A program made the translations under genes and the position numbers. Under the pieces are notes generated by a model, which saw nothing but the letters and a program-made list of their open reading frames with translations, was not told the origin of the DNA and ran no database searches. From Pirellulimonas nuda (GTDB lineage Bacteria; Planctomycetota; Planctomycetia; Pirellulales; Lacipirellulaceae), in the NCBI RefSeq assembly GCF_007750855.1, contig NZ_CP036291.1:310001-374000 (forward strand): 64,000 nt of DNA, in the 5' to 3' direction. Shown piece after piece: positions 53,336 through 61,322 of this stretch (its first letter is position 1; the number at the start of each line of letters is the position of its first letter).

Positions 53336-54530
53336 AAGCGCCGGCCGCCCACGACTCCAGCAGGTCATACTGCTTCACAAAGTCGGCGGTCGGGCCCCCT
53401 TGGGGGCTCTTGAAGAAGCTCGCCAGGTGGGTCAGCTCGCCCGATTCGCCACGCTCCGCCGAACGCGCCGCCAGCCGCGCCAGGTCCAGCACCAGCGGCG
53501 CCGCTAGGGCCGAGTCGCAGCCCTGCCAGGTGAGTTGCAGCGTCATCGGGGTGCCGAGAAAACCACGGAAATGGACGTGGTCCCAGGCGGTCTTCCAGTC
53601 CCCCAGGCTGCGGATGTACTCGATGGAGACCAGCGTCTGCGGGTCGTACCCAAGGATCTCCCCCAGCAGGTGGTCCTTGCTGCGGACCTTGGCGGCCTTG
53701 TTCACGGGGTCGTCCAGCACCTGGCCGTCCATGTTGCCGAAGATGTTGTGCCCCACCCAGCTCATCACCTCCAGGTTGCGGCGGGCGAACATCGGCGCCA
53801 GCACGCTCTTGAGCAGCGTCTCGCCCGTCTTGCCGTCGCGGCCCATGTGCACGGCGCCGCGTTCGGTCGCCAGCTCTCTCAGGGCAGGACAGTCCGACCC
53901 CAGCGACGGGGTGAAGTTGATGAACGGCTGGGCCAGCTCCAGCGCCGCGATCGCGTACAGCGTGCTGGCGCGGGCCAGGCAGGTGGAGTGGTTCTCCAGC
54001 GTGGCGTCGAACTCACGCCAACGCTCCGGCAGCAGCTCGGTCGGGGTCGCGGGTTCGGTCGAGGCGACCAGCATCACGACCACGCGCTCTAGCTTGTGGC
54101 GTGCCTGAAAATCGCGGAGGTCGCGCTTCACCTGTTCGATCTGCCCGCGGGGCGAGTCGGCGGCGATCGAGAACCCCTCGTCCGCCAGGCCCTCGATCGT
54201 CGACCCGCTGCGGTGCAGCACCCCGGGGCGGACCTCGCCGTCGTAGCGGTCGAGGTCGGGGAGGGTGGCGTCTACCAGGTCGCGGTCGATCGCGTTCGAA
54301 GCAGCCAGCGCCTCGGCCGTTTCTGCGGCGGGGGCCTGGCGGATGTCGTGCCCCCCCAGCACCAGGTCGGGCCACCCGGTCAGCCCGCAGCCGGCGAACA
54401 TCGGCAGCTCGGTCACCAGGGCGGTGGGACGGGTCAGGCCACGCCGGACCGCCGCCAAGCCGACCGCCGCGGTCGTCGCCACGCCGCCGCGGGCGCCGAT
54501 CAGCCAGAGTCCGGTTTTTGGAGACGGCAT
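53328..54530 (-). CDS. Myo-inositol-1-phosphate synthase family protein
   Basis: A 400-residue NAD-dependent synthase from the ATG at 54530, converting glucose-6-phosphate to inositol-1-phosphate. Diagnostic parts: GLWLIGARGGVATTAAVGL (NAD-binding), NFTPSLGSDCPALRELA, GRDGKTGETLLKSVLAPMF, and SWVGHNIFGNMDGQVLDDP. It is shorter than eukaryotic forms and closer to the bacterial/archaeal group. The product could feed inositol lipids or osmolytes. The stop is in a repeat (TAG-like end of 53160-53335). Confidence 0.9.
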   Translation of the reverse strand: MPSPKTGLWLIGARGGVATTAAVGLAAVRRGLTRPTALVTELPMFAGCGLTGWPDLVLGGHDIRQAPAAETAEALAASNAIDRDLVDATLPDLDRYDGEVRPGVLHRSGSTIEGLADEGFSIAADSPRGQIEQVKRDLRDFQARHKLERVVVMLVASTEPATPTELLPERWREFDATLENHSTCLARASTLYAIAALELAQPFINFTPSLGSDCPALRELATERGAVHMGRDGKTGETLLKSVLAPMFARRNLEVMSWVGHNIFGNMDGQVLDDPVNKAAKVRSKDHLLGEILGYDPQTLVSIEYIRSLGDWKTAWDHVHFRGFLGTPMTLQLTWQGCDSALAAPLVLDLARLAARSAERGESGELTHLASFFKSPQGGPTADFVKQYDLLESWAAGASL

Positions 54531-54675
54531 AGGAGGGTTCGACCCTGTTTGTGGGTTGCGCTGGGGCTTTATGATGCGTCGTTGGTTCGCGCCGACCGTA
54601 GGTCGGCTGCTATTGGGCCAAGCGTTGTCTGCTACAGCTAGCTTAGCTGGTTGGTTCTTGGATTCGAGGGTGGTG

Positions 54676-55872
54676 ATGTTTCAGTCAGTAGTGAGTGCTC
54701 CCCCGGACCCCATTTTGGGGCTGACCGACGCCTTCAAGGCCGACCCGCGCGCGGACAAGATCAACCTGGGGGTGGGCGTCTACCAGGACGAGGCGGGCCG
54801 CACGCCGGTGCTGCCGGCCGTGGTCGAGGCGAGCCGCAGGGTGGTTGAGCGGTCCGACACCAAGAACTACCTGCCGATCCCGGGCGACCCCGCCTACGGG
54901 CTGGCGGTCCAGCAGTTGGCCTGGGGAGAGGGCCACGAAGTCGTCGAGAGCGGCCGGGCAGCGACGTCGCACACCCCCGGCGGCACCGGCGCCCTGCGGG
55001 TGGTGGGAGACTTCCTGCACCAGAACCTGCCGTCGACGACGCTGTGGCTAACCACGCCCACCTGGGCCAATCACCCCGCGATCTTCGCCGCGGCCGGGGT
55101 CCCTACCAAGACCTTCCCCTACTTCGACCCGCAGGCCAACGCGCTCGACCTGCCGGCGATGCTGGCCGCCATCAAGAAGATGCCCGCGGGGGACGCCATC
55201 CTGCTGCACGGCTGCTGCCACAACCCCACCGGCATCGACCCCACCGCCGACCAGTGGAAGCAAATCGCCGACGCCGTGTACGCCGCCGGCGTGCTGCCGG
55301 TGCTCGACTTCGCCTACCAGGGTTTCGGCGACGGGCTGAGCGAGGACGCCGCGGGGCTGCGGGAGTTCACCCGCCCGAGCGCCGAGCTGGTTGCGTGCAG
55401 CTCGTACAGCAAGAACTTTGGGCTGTACCGCGAACGCGTCGGCGCCGCGACGTTTGTCGCCGGGGACGCCGGCCGCTGCGCCGTAGTGCAGAGCCAGGTG
55501 AAGCGGGCGATCCGCGCCAACTACTCGAACCCCCCCGCCTTCGGCGCCGCGTTGGTGACCACCATCCTGGGCGACCCCAAGCTGCGCAAGCAGTGGGAGG
55601 GAGAGCTCGCCGAGATGCGCGGCCGCATCAACGGCATGCGGAAGCTGCTGGTGGACAAGCTCGCCGAGCACCGCGCGCCGGGCGACTTTGGCTTCATCGC
55701 CCACCAGCGCGGCATGTTCAGCTTCTCCGGCCTGACCGAGCCGCAGGTCGCCAAGCTCAAGAGCGAGCACGCGATTTACATGGTCGGCTCGGGGCGGATG
55801 AACGTGGCGGGGGTGACCCCCGCGAACGTCGACCGGTTGTGCGCGGCGGTGGCGCAGGTGCTGGGCGCTTAG
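54676..55872 (+). CDS. Aspartate/aromatic amino-acid aminotransferase
   Basis: A 398-residue PLP enzyme of subfamily I-alpha (AspC/TyrB type) from the ATG at 54676, with GAGG upstream. Landmarks: KINLGVGVYQDEAG, TPTWANHPAIFAAAG, LLHGCCHNPTGIDPT, LDFAYQGFGDGL, and SSYSKNFGLYRERVGA with the PLP-lysine. RVGSGRMNVAG contains the substrate-carboxylate Arg. It moves amino groups between Glu and aspartate or aromatic amino acids. A family G palindrome (54586-54615) precedes it. Confidence 0.94.
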   Translation: MFQSVVSAPPDPILGLTDAFKADPRADKINLGVGVYQDEAGRTPVLPAVVEASRRVVERSDTKNYLPIPGDPAYGLAVQQLAWGEGHEVVESGRAATSHTPGGTGALRVVGDFLHQNLPSTTLWLTTPTWANHPAIFAAAGVPTKTFPYFDPQANALDLPAMLAAIKKMPAGDAILLHGCCHNPTGIDPTADQWKQIADAVYAAGVLPVLDFAYQGFGDGLSEDAAGLREFTRPSAELVACSSYSKNFGLYRERVGAATFVAGDAGRCAVVQSQVKRAIRANYSNPPAFGAALVTTILGDPKLRKQWEGELAEMRGRINGMRKLLVDKLAEHRAPGDFGFIAHQRGMFSFSGLTEPQVAKLKSEHAIYMVGSGRMNVAGVTPANVDRLCAAVAQVLGA

Positions 55873-55974
55873 TCGCGTGAGCAGCGGTTTAACGAGACCG
55901 CAATAGCCGCCGAGCTACGCCTCGGCGCGAGGGTGAGCTACTGCCTCGGGTGCCGCTTCAAGAAGGTTGCGACA

Positions 55975-56064
55975 TCAGCCGGAAGCGGCCGCGATCGCGA
56001 CACCCTGCGGATCGCTCGTCGGGTTGCCCAGCCGGACATGGATGTTCGTGTCGAACAAGATCAC
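55975..56064 (-). pseudogene. Truncated PIN-domain (VapC-like) toxin stub, second unit
   Basis: Starts at GTG 56064, which overlaps the TGA of the antitoxin before it, and reads VILFDTNIHVRLGNPTSDPQ... for 29 codons to TGA. VILFDTNIHVRL is the first strand and first catalytic Asp of a PIN nuclease. The rest (second to fourth acidic positions) is missing, and the following DNA does not continue the frame, so no active toxin is made. Confidence 0.7.
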
Positions 56065-56327
56065 TCGCCACGCCCCTGGTAGATTGACTCACGGCTATCG
56101 TCCACGAAGTGGTCGACCCCCGGTCGGTTCGCTACCCATTCTTTCAGCTCGGCGACCCAAGCGTCTGCTTCTTCTTGTGCGCGTATCGGGCGTGTCATCG
56201 GCGCCACTGGGTCTGGCAAGTTCTCCAAAACAAGTGATTCCACAGCGTCTTGTCGTGAAGCAAAGACGCCCGAGGCAATCGCAGCGTCGAGTTTCTCGAT
56301 GCAATGTGGGCTGATCTCAATCGTCAT
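56061..56327 (-). CDS. CopG/ParD-like antitoxin, second of two tandem copies
   Basis: An 88-residue protein from the ATG at 56327 (MTIEISPHCIEKLDAAI). The N-terminal ribbon-helix-helix-like half (SGVFASRQDAVESLVLENL) is followed by an acidic tail with DDSRESIYQGRGE. About half its residues match the upstream gene at 56352, so they are paralogues. Its ATGA overlaps the stop of a 13-codon toxin stub, and its TGA overlaps the next stub at 56064, as in vapBC operons. Without a toxin it may act as an anti-addiction or regulatory protein. Confidence 0.8.
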   Translation of the reverse strand: MTIEISPHCIEKLDAAIASGVFASRQDAVESLVLENLPDPVAPMTRPIRAQEEADAWVAELKEWVANRPGVDHFVDDSRESIYQGRGE

Positions 56328-56365
56328 TTCGTAGCCCTCAGCAGGTTGGTGTCATCGAGTATCAT
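56324..56365 (-). pseudogene. 13-codon PIN-domain toxin stub, first unit
   Basis: From ATG 56365 the frame reads MILDDTNLLRATK and stops at TGA 56326-56324. MILDDTNLLR matches the first strand of PIN toxins with the first catalytic Asp. The ATG lies within the end of the preceding antitoxin gene. It is a remnant fused to the start of the next antitoxin gene by an internal deletion. Confidence 0.6.
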
Positions 56366-56630
56366 CCATTGTCCCGGAGTAGATGCTGTCCCGACTATCA
56401 TCGAAGTTCGCTGGGCCAGGAGGAAGTGTGGCTACCCACTTCTTCAGGTCAGCAACCCACGCAACCGCCTCCTCCATCGACCGGATCGGCTGTGTCCGGT
56501 AGCCGGGCGTTGTGGCCGGCAGCCCGCGTGCGATCGCTGCACTCACCGCCTCCTCGCGCGACGCGAACGCCCCGCTCGCCACCGCGGCGTCGATCTTGGC
56601 TAGGTTCTCTGCACTGATTTCAATTGTCAT
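56352..56630 (-). CDS. CopG/ParD-like antitoxin, first of two tandem copies
   Basis: A 92-residue protein from the ATG at 56630 (MTIEISAENLAKIDAAV). It has the same plan as the gene at 56061: ASREEAVSAAIARGL, then MEEAVAWVADLKKWVATLP and FDDSRDSIYSG. The motif DDSR(D/E)SIY is shared. It should neutralise a PIN toxin and repress its own promoter. Its cognate toxin is reduced to a stub. An ATG slightly upstream (56678) is possible but lacks protein-like sequence. Confidence 0.8.
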   Translation of the reverse strand: MTIEISAENLAKIDAAVASGAFASREEAVSAAIARGLPATTPGYRTQPIRSMEEAVAWVADLKKWVATLPPGPANFDDSRDSIYSGTMDDTR

Positions 56631-56861
56631 GCCACTTTCCTCCACCCTGGTACTCGGCACGCTCACCCTTCCTCCCACCTTCCAATTATACCGCCTGGAG
56701 CACCCGCAAGGGCCGCCCCGCCCGTCATCCGCCCTGCCGCGACCCTTCGGCCTGGAGAAACTACGCGCTTTGCCCCGATTGTGTTACGGTCAAGGAACCG
56801 CGTGCCCTCGGGCCGGCGGTCTCTCGTCGATCATCCTCCCCACCGTCGCGAGGCGTGCCGC

Positions 56862-58352
56862 GTGAATATCCTGTTCGCCACCACCGAGGCCGTGCCGTTC
56901 TGCAAGACCGGCGGCCTGGGAGACGTTTGCGGCGCCCTGCCGATGGCCCTTGAGCGGCTCGGCATGCGTCCGACCCTGATCCTGCCCGGCTTCCGCCACA
57001 CGCTCGAGTCGGGCCAGCCGATCGAGCCCACCGGCATCCGTTTCGAGGTGCCCGTCGGCAAGCGCACCGTGGCCGGCGAGCTGCTGCGCAGCACGCTGCC
57101 GGGCTCGGCCGTGCCGGTCTACCTGGTGGAGCAAGACTACTACTTCAACCGCCAAGAGCTGTACCGCGAGAACGACCGCGACTACCACGACAACTGCGAG
57201 CGGTTCGTGTTCTTCAACCGCGCGGTGATGGAGGCGGTCACCCGCCTCGACCTGGCGCCCGACGTGCTCCACTGCCACGACTGGCCCACCGGCCTGCTGC
57301 CGGCCTACCTGAAGACCACGCCCGGCCTGCCCGAGGCGCTGCAGAACGTCGGCACGCTGTTCACCATCCACAACCTCGCCTACCAGGGGAGTTTCTGGCA
57401 CTGGGACATGGAGCTCACCGGCATGGGCTGGGAGCACTTCAACTGGCGCCAGATGGAGTTCTACGGCCAGCTCAACTTCATGAAGACGGCCCTGGTGTTC
57501 GCAGACATGCTCAGCACCGTCAGCCCGCGCTACGCCGAAGAGATCCAATCGCAGCCGATGAGCTGCGGCCTGGAGGGGGTGCTGTCCGACCGATCGGCCG
57601 ACCTGTTCGGCATCCTCAACGGCATCGACAGCGAGCAGTGGAGCCCGGCTGCCGACGCGCACCTGGCCGCCAACTACTCGATCGACAACTACGCCGAAGG
57701 CAAACGCCAGTGCAAGCAGGCGTTGCAGGCCGAGATGAACCTGCCGCAGCGGGCCGGCAGCCCGCTGTTTGCCAGCATCGGGCGCCTGGCGGAGCAGAAG
57801 GGGATCGACCTGGTGTGCGACCTGCTGCCGCGCTACGCCCGCGACGTCGACGCCCAGTGGGTGTTCTTGGGGACGGGCGAGTCGCACTACGAGAACCGCC
57901 TGCGGCAGCTCGCCGCGGAGTTCCCCGAGCGGATCGCCGTGAAGATCGGCTTCTCAAACCCGCTGGCGCACCGCATCGAGGCGGGCGCCGACATGTTCCT
58001 GATGCCCAGCCGCTACGAGCCGTGCGGGCTGAACCAGATGTACAGCCTGGCCTACGGCGCGGTGCCCATCGTCCGCGAAACCGGCGGCCTGGCGGACACC
58101 ATCACCGACGCCAACCCGGGGGCGATCTCCGACGGCACGGCCAACGGTTTCTCGTTCGCCGACGCGTCGTCGTACGCCCTGAGCAGCACCATCGACCGCG
58201 CCCTGCGGGCCTACGTGGCGCCCGGGCTGTGGGAACAAATCGTCCGCACCGGCATGGCCCAAGACTGGACATGGGACGCCAGCGCCCATAAGTATGTTGA
58301 GCTGTACCAGCGGCTGATGTCGCGGAAGCGCGAGCCCGCGATGCAGTTTTGA
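56862..58352 (+). CDS. glgA: Glycogen synthase (ADP-glucose type)
   Basis: A 496-residue GT5 enzyme from GTG at 56862; adding ADP-glucose or UDP-glucose units to alpha-1,4-glucan. It has the N-terminal FCKTGGLGDVCGALP loop, DVLHCHDWPTGLLPAYL, TIHNLAYQG and the C-terminal SRYEPCGLNQMYSLAYGAVPIVRETGGL with the catalytic Glu. Length is normal. It lies with the GalT-like and GH57 genes, making a small glucan block. Confidence 0.95.
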   Translation: MNILFATTEAVPFCKTGGLGDVCGALPMALERLGMRPTLILPGFRHTLESGQPIEPTGIRFEVPVGKRTVAGELLRSTLPGSAVPVYLVEQDYYFNRQELYRENDRDYHDNCERFVFFNRAVMEAVTRLDLAPDVLHCHDWPTGLLPAYLKTTPGLPEALQNVGTLFTIHNLAYQGSFWHWDMELTGMGWEHFNWRQMEFYGQLNFMKTALVFADMLSTVSPRYAEEIQSQPMSCGLEGVLSDRSADLFGILNGIDSEQWSPAADAHLAANYSIDNYAEGKRQCKQALQAEMNLPQRAGSPLFASIGRLAEQKGIDLVCDLLPRYARDVDAQWVFLGTGESHYENRLRQLAAEFPERIAVKIGFSNPLAHRIEAGADMFLMPSRYEPCGLNQMYSLAYGAVPIVRETGGLADTITDANPGAISDGTANGFSFADASSYALSSTIDRALRAYVAPGLWEQIVRTGMAQDWTWDASAHKYVELYQRLMSRKREPAMQF

Positions 58353-58393
58353 TGAAAATGACCAATGACCAAGCCCCAATGACCAGTGCGCGG

Positions 58394-58506
58394 TGGGTGC
58401 CTGGGGTCGAAGCGAAGCGGAGCCCCCAGGCGTTTGCCATCGAGTCGCTGCGGTAGTTCGAGCCGCTGCTGGGGGCTCCGGCCAACGCCTGCGACCCCAG
58501 CCACCC
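58394..58506. repeat. Family B REP pair between glgA and galT
   Basis: Left half GGGTGCCTGGGGTCGAAGCG, right half CGCTGCTGGGGGCTCCGGCC with CGACCCCAGCCACCCC. Same inverted pair as beside the RAYT gene 27 kb away. It ends 18 bases before the galT start. Confidence 0.88.
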
Positions 58507-58524
58507 CATCATCGGAGTCTTGAT

Positions 58525-59493
58525 TTGGGCCCGCAGCGCGACGACCCCCTCACCGGCCGGCGGACGCTGCTGGCGGAGAGCCGCGCCGGTAGGCCGAACG
58601 ACCTCGACCCCGCGTCGGGCGCCGGGCCCACGGGCGAGGGCTGCCCGTTCTGCGCCGGCGCCGAACACCGCACGCCGGACCCGTTCGACCAACTGCTGGC
58701 CGGCGACGGCGCCTGGCTGGCCCGGGCGATCCCCAACAAGTACCCCGCCGTCGGCCAGCCCGAGCAAGGATTAGCGCCGGGGCTGCACGAGGTGCTCATC
58801 GAGTCCCCCCGCCACATCGACCGTGTCGGTCAGATGACCCCACGGGAGCTGCGCGCCGCGCTGACGCTCGCGGGCCGCCGCCTGCAGGCCGCGGCCGACG
58901 ACGACCGCTTTGCGTACCGGCTGGTGTTCAAGAACCAGGGCCGGTCGGCGGGCGCCTCGCTGGGGCACGTCCACAGCCAGTTGATCGCGCTGGAAGAACT
59001 GCCCGGGCTGGTAGTAGAAGAGGTTGGACGCGCCGAGCGGTTCTTCCGCGACCACGGCCACTGCGCCACGTGCGACCTGATCGAACGCGAACGCGCCGCC
59101 GGCGTGCGTGTGGTCGCCCAGACCGAGCGGCTGATCGCCCTGTGCCCCGCCGCGGGCCGACAGCCATGCGAAACGTGGGTCATGCCGCGAGGGCACGCGC
59201 CGCGTTTTGAGCAGTGGGTCGCCGAGGCCGATGCGCTGCTGGAGCTGAGCGACATGTTGGGCCGCTTGGTCCCCCTGATCGAGGCCGCGATCGCCCCGCA
59301 CGGGCTGAACTGGTTGGTCCAGACCCAACCCGGCGGCGTCTCGGACGCCGCCTACCACTGGCGGCTCGAGATCGTCCCCCGGGTGGGATCGCTCGCCGGC
59401 GCCGAGCTGGCCACGGGGCTGGGGCTGAATGTGCTGGCCCCCGAAATAGCGACGCAGCGGCTGCGTGCTGCGCTGCAAGAGCAAGCACAGTGA
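58525..59493 (+). CDS. galT: Galactose-1-phosphate uridylyltransferase-like protein
   Basis: A 322-residue HIT-superfamily nucleotidyltransferase from TTG at 58525, with CGGAG seven bases upstream; upstream frame is repeat DNA. The zinc-type CPFC segment (EGCPFCAGAEHRTP), IPNKYPAV and HEVLIESPRH, and the catalytic GHVHSQLIAL (HxHxQ) are present. GalT enzymes exchange UMP or AMP between hexose-1-phosphates. Between glgA and GH57, it could be an ADP-glucose or UDP-hexose enzyme in glycogen metabolism. Substrate cannot be fixed. Confidence 0.85.
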   Translation: MGPQRDDPLTGRRTLLAESRAGRPNDLDPASGAGPTGEGCPFCAGAEHRTPDPFDQLLAGDGAWLARAIPNKYPAVGQPEQGLAPGLHEVLIESPRHIDRVGQMTPRELRAALTLAGRRLQAAADDDRFAYRLVFKNQGRSAGASLGHVHSQLIALEELPGLVVEEVGRAERFFRDHGHCATCDLIERERAAGVRVVAQTERLIALCPAAGRQPCETWVMPRGHAPRFEQWVAEADALLELSDMLGRLVPLIEAAIAPHGLNWLVQTQPGGVSDAAYHWRLEIVPRVGSLAGAELATGLGLNVLAPEIATQRLRAALQEQAQ

Positions 59494-59597
59494 CTAGCCG
59501 ACGGGCTCCGCCCCGTCGCGGTGCGAGGAGAACATCGTCTATTCCGGCGCCCCGACGGGGCGCCAAAAAAACGTCCCGGCGTCGGCCATTGGGCTAG
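59494..59597. repeat. Family F palindrome after galT
   Basis: CTAGCCGACGGGCTCCGCCC begins right after the galT TGA and pairs with GGCGCCCCGACGGGGCGCC and CTAG at the far end. Related to 44867-44949. Confidence 0.8.
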
Positions 59598-59643
59598 CGG
59601 GCACTTCTTGGCCGCATGGCTCATTTTGAACGAGTTTACCCAA

Positions 59644-59684
59644 GTTTATCAGTTGTTGATAAACCGCCATAACCTCGCTATAAA
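59644..59684 (+). promoter_or_regulatory. Promoter with overlapping palindromic operator, probable leaderless start
   Basis: TTGATA (59656-59661) and TATAAA (59679-59684) are 17 bases apart, a good -35/-10 pair. Transcription would begin near 59691, the A of the ATG. GTTTATCA (59644-59651) and TGATAAAC (59657-59664) form an inverted repeat overlapping the -35 box. No Shine-Dalgarno precedes the ATG. Confidence 0.5.
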
Positions 59685-59690
59685 CGCACC

Positions 59691-60863
59691 ATGGACCCCA
59701 TCCAGAACCCCTTTGCTCCCGGCGCCGGCAGCCCGCCGCCGGAGCTTGCTGGTCGCGACGACCTGCGTCAGCAGGTCCACATCGCCGTTTCCCGCGCACG
59801 CCTGGGGAACCACACCAAGAGCGTGCTAATGGTCGGCCTGCGCGGCGTCGGCAAGACGGTGCTGCTGGACCGCATGCGCGACGACGCCGAGGCCGCGGGC
59901 ATCCACACGCTGCGGATCGAGACCCCAGAGAACCGCTCGCTGCCGGCCACGCTCGCGCCCGAGCTGCGGGTAGCGATCCTGCGGCTCTCGCGGGTCGCGC
60001 GGGCCAAAGACCTAGCCGGCCGCGCGCTCAGCGGGCTAGCGGGCTGGGTCAAGGCGCTCAAGTTTAAGTACCAAGACATCGAGGTGGCGCTCGACGCCGA
60101 GCCCGAGGCGGGCCTGGCCGACAACGGCGACCTGGAGCACGACCTGCAAGACCTGCTCGAGGTAGTCGGCCAAGCGGCCCAGGGCGCCGGGACCGCGCTG
60201 GCGCTATTCGTTGACGAGCTGCAGTACGTCCCCGAGGACGAGCTGGCGGCGCTGATCGTCGCGCTGCACCGCTGCGCCCAGCGGCGGCTGCCGATTATCC
60301 TGGTGGGCGCGGGTCTGCCGCAACTCCGGGGCAAGATGGGGCGGGCCAAGTCGTACGCCGAGCGGCTGTTCGACTTCCCGGTGCTCGGCCCCCTCTCGCG
60401 CGAGGCCGCCGACCAAGCGATCGCGATACCGGCCGGCGACGCCGGGGTAGAGTTCGACCCCTCGGCGCTCGAAGCGATTTACGAGCAGACCCAGGGCTAC
60501 CCCTACTTCCTGCAAGAGTGGGGCAAGCACGTCTGGGAGGTGGCCGAGCGCTCTCCTATCACGCGGGCAGAGGTAGACGAAGCCACAAGGCTCGCGGTCG
60601 CGGCCCTCGACGCCAGCTTCTTCCGCGTCCGCCTCGACCGGCTTTCCCCCTCGGAAAAGCGCTACCTGCGCGCGATGGCCCAGATCGGCCCCGGCCCCCA
60701 CCGCTCGGGCGACATCGCAGAAATCCTCGGCAAGAAGGTCACCTCCCTCGGCCCCACCCGCAGCAGCCTGATCGCCAAAGGAATGGTCTGGAGCCCCAGC
60801 CACGGCGACACCGGCTTCACGGTGCCGCTGTTCGACCAATTCATGCGCCGCATCATGCCGTAG
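59691..60863 (+). CDS. Orc1/Cdc6-like AAA ATPase
   Basis: A 390-residue ATPase from the ATG at 59691. Walker A is GLRGVGKTV (residues ~49-57), Walker B is LALFVDELQYV, and a sensor-like QGYPYFLQEWG is found in archaeal-type ATPases (COG1672 group). The C-terminal ~100 residues resemble a winged helix (EKRYLRAMAQIG...GDIAEILGKKVTSLGPTRSSL). It is likely a DNA- or protein-bound signalling ATPase. No partner is adjacent. The TAG stop belongs to a family H element. Confidence 0.85.
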   Translation: MDPIQNPFAPGAGSPPPELAGRDDLRQQVHIAVSRARLGNHTKSVLMVGLRGVGKTVLLDRMRDDAEAAGIHTLRIETPENRSLPATLAPELRVAILRLSRVARAKDLAGRALSGLAGWVKALKFKYQDIEVALDAEPEAGLADNGDLEHDLQDLLEVVGQAAQGAGTALALFVDELQYVPEDELAALIVALHRCAQRRLPIILVGAGLPQLRGKMGRAKSYAERLFDFPVLGPLSREAADQAIAIPAGDAGVEFDPSALEAIYEQTQGYPYFLQEWGKHVWEVAERSPITRAEVDEATRLAVAALDASFFRVRLDRLSPSEKRYLRAMAQIGPGPHRSGDIAEILGKKVTSLGPTRSSLIAKGMVWSPSHGDTGFTVPLFDQFMRRIMP

Positions 60864-61085
60864 CGGCTGCGCGGCGGGGGTGCCGCGGCTTCGCCGCGGG
60901 GGCTGGGGGTGGCGCTGCTGCGCAGCGGGGGCTGGGGACGCGCAAACGATGAGGCGCCGTCGCCCAGCTACGGAGTTCTTGCGTACCGCTTGCGATTCCC
61001 CAGCCCCGGGCCGAAGGCCCAGCGGCGCAGCCGCGAGCCCCCAGCCCCCGCGGCGTAGCCGCGCCACCCCCAGCCCCATTGGTGT
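60860..61085. repeat. Family H long palindrome, second copy
   Basis: Starts GTAGCGGCTGCGC at 60860, with TAG as the ATPase stop. Its left half (GGGGGCTGGGGACGCGCAAA) pairs with the right half (CTTGCGATTCCCCAGCCCCG). Far end is GCGTAGCCGCGCC. Same organisation as 15775-16004. The remainder to 61322 shows no gene. Confidence 0.85.
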
Positions 61086-61322
61086 AGCCGTTATCATCTG
61101 ACATCTCGCAGTGGCGCTAAGCGATCAGGCAAGGGTTGCCGATCGAGTAGGTTAGCCCGCCCGCGAAGACCTGTGTGGTGGCGCCGATGGCGCCGTGCTG
61201 CTTGCGACGATCCTGGCGCTATTGGCGCCTGCATCGCATAGACGACCGGCGCCGGCTAGCGTTAGGATGCCAATCAGGCCGATCCCGCTCACCTTGCCAC
61301 GTTTAAGCCCCCCGCTCTGCAT

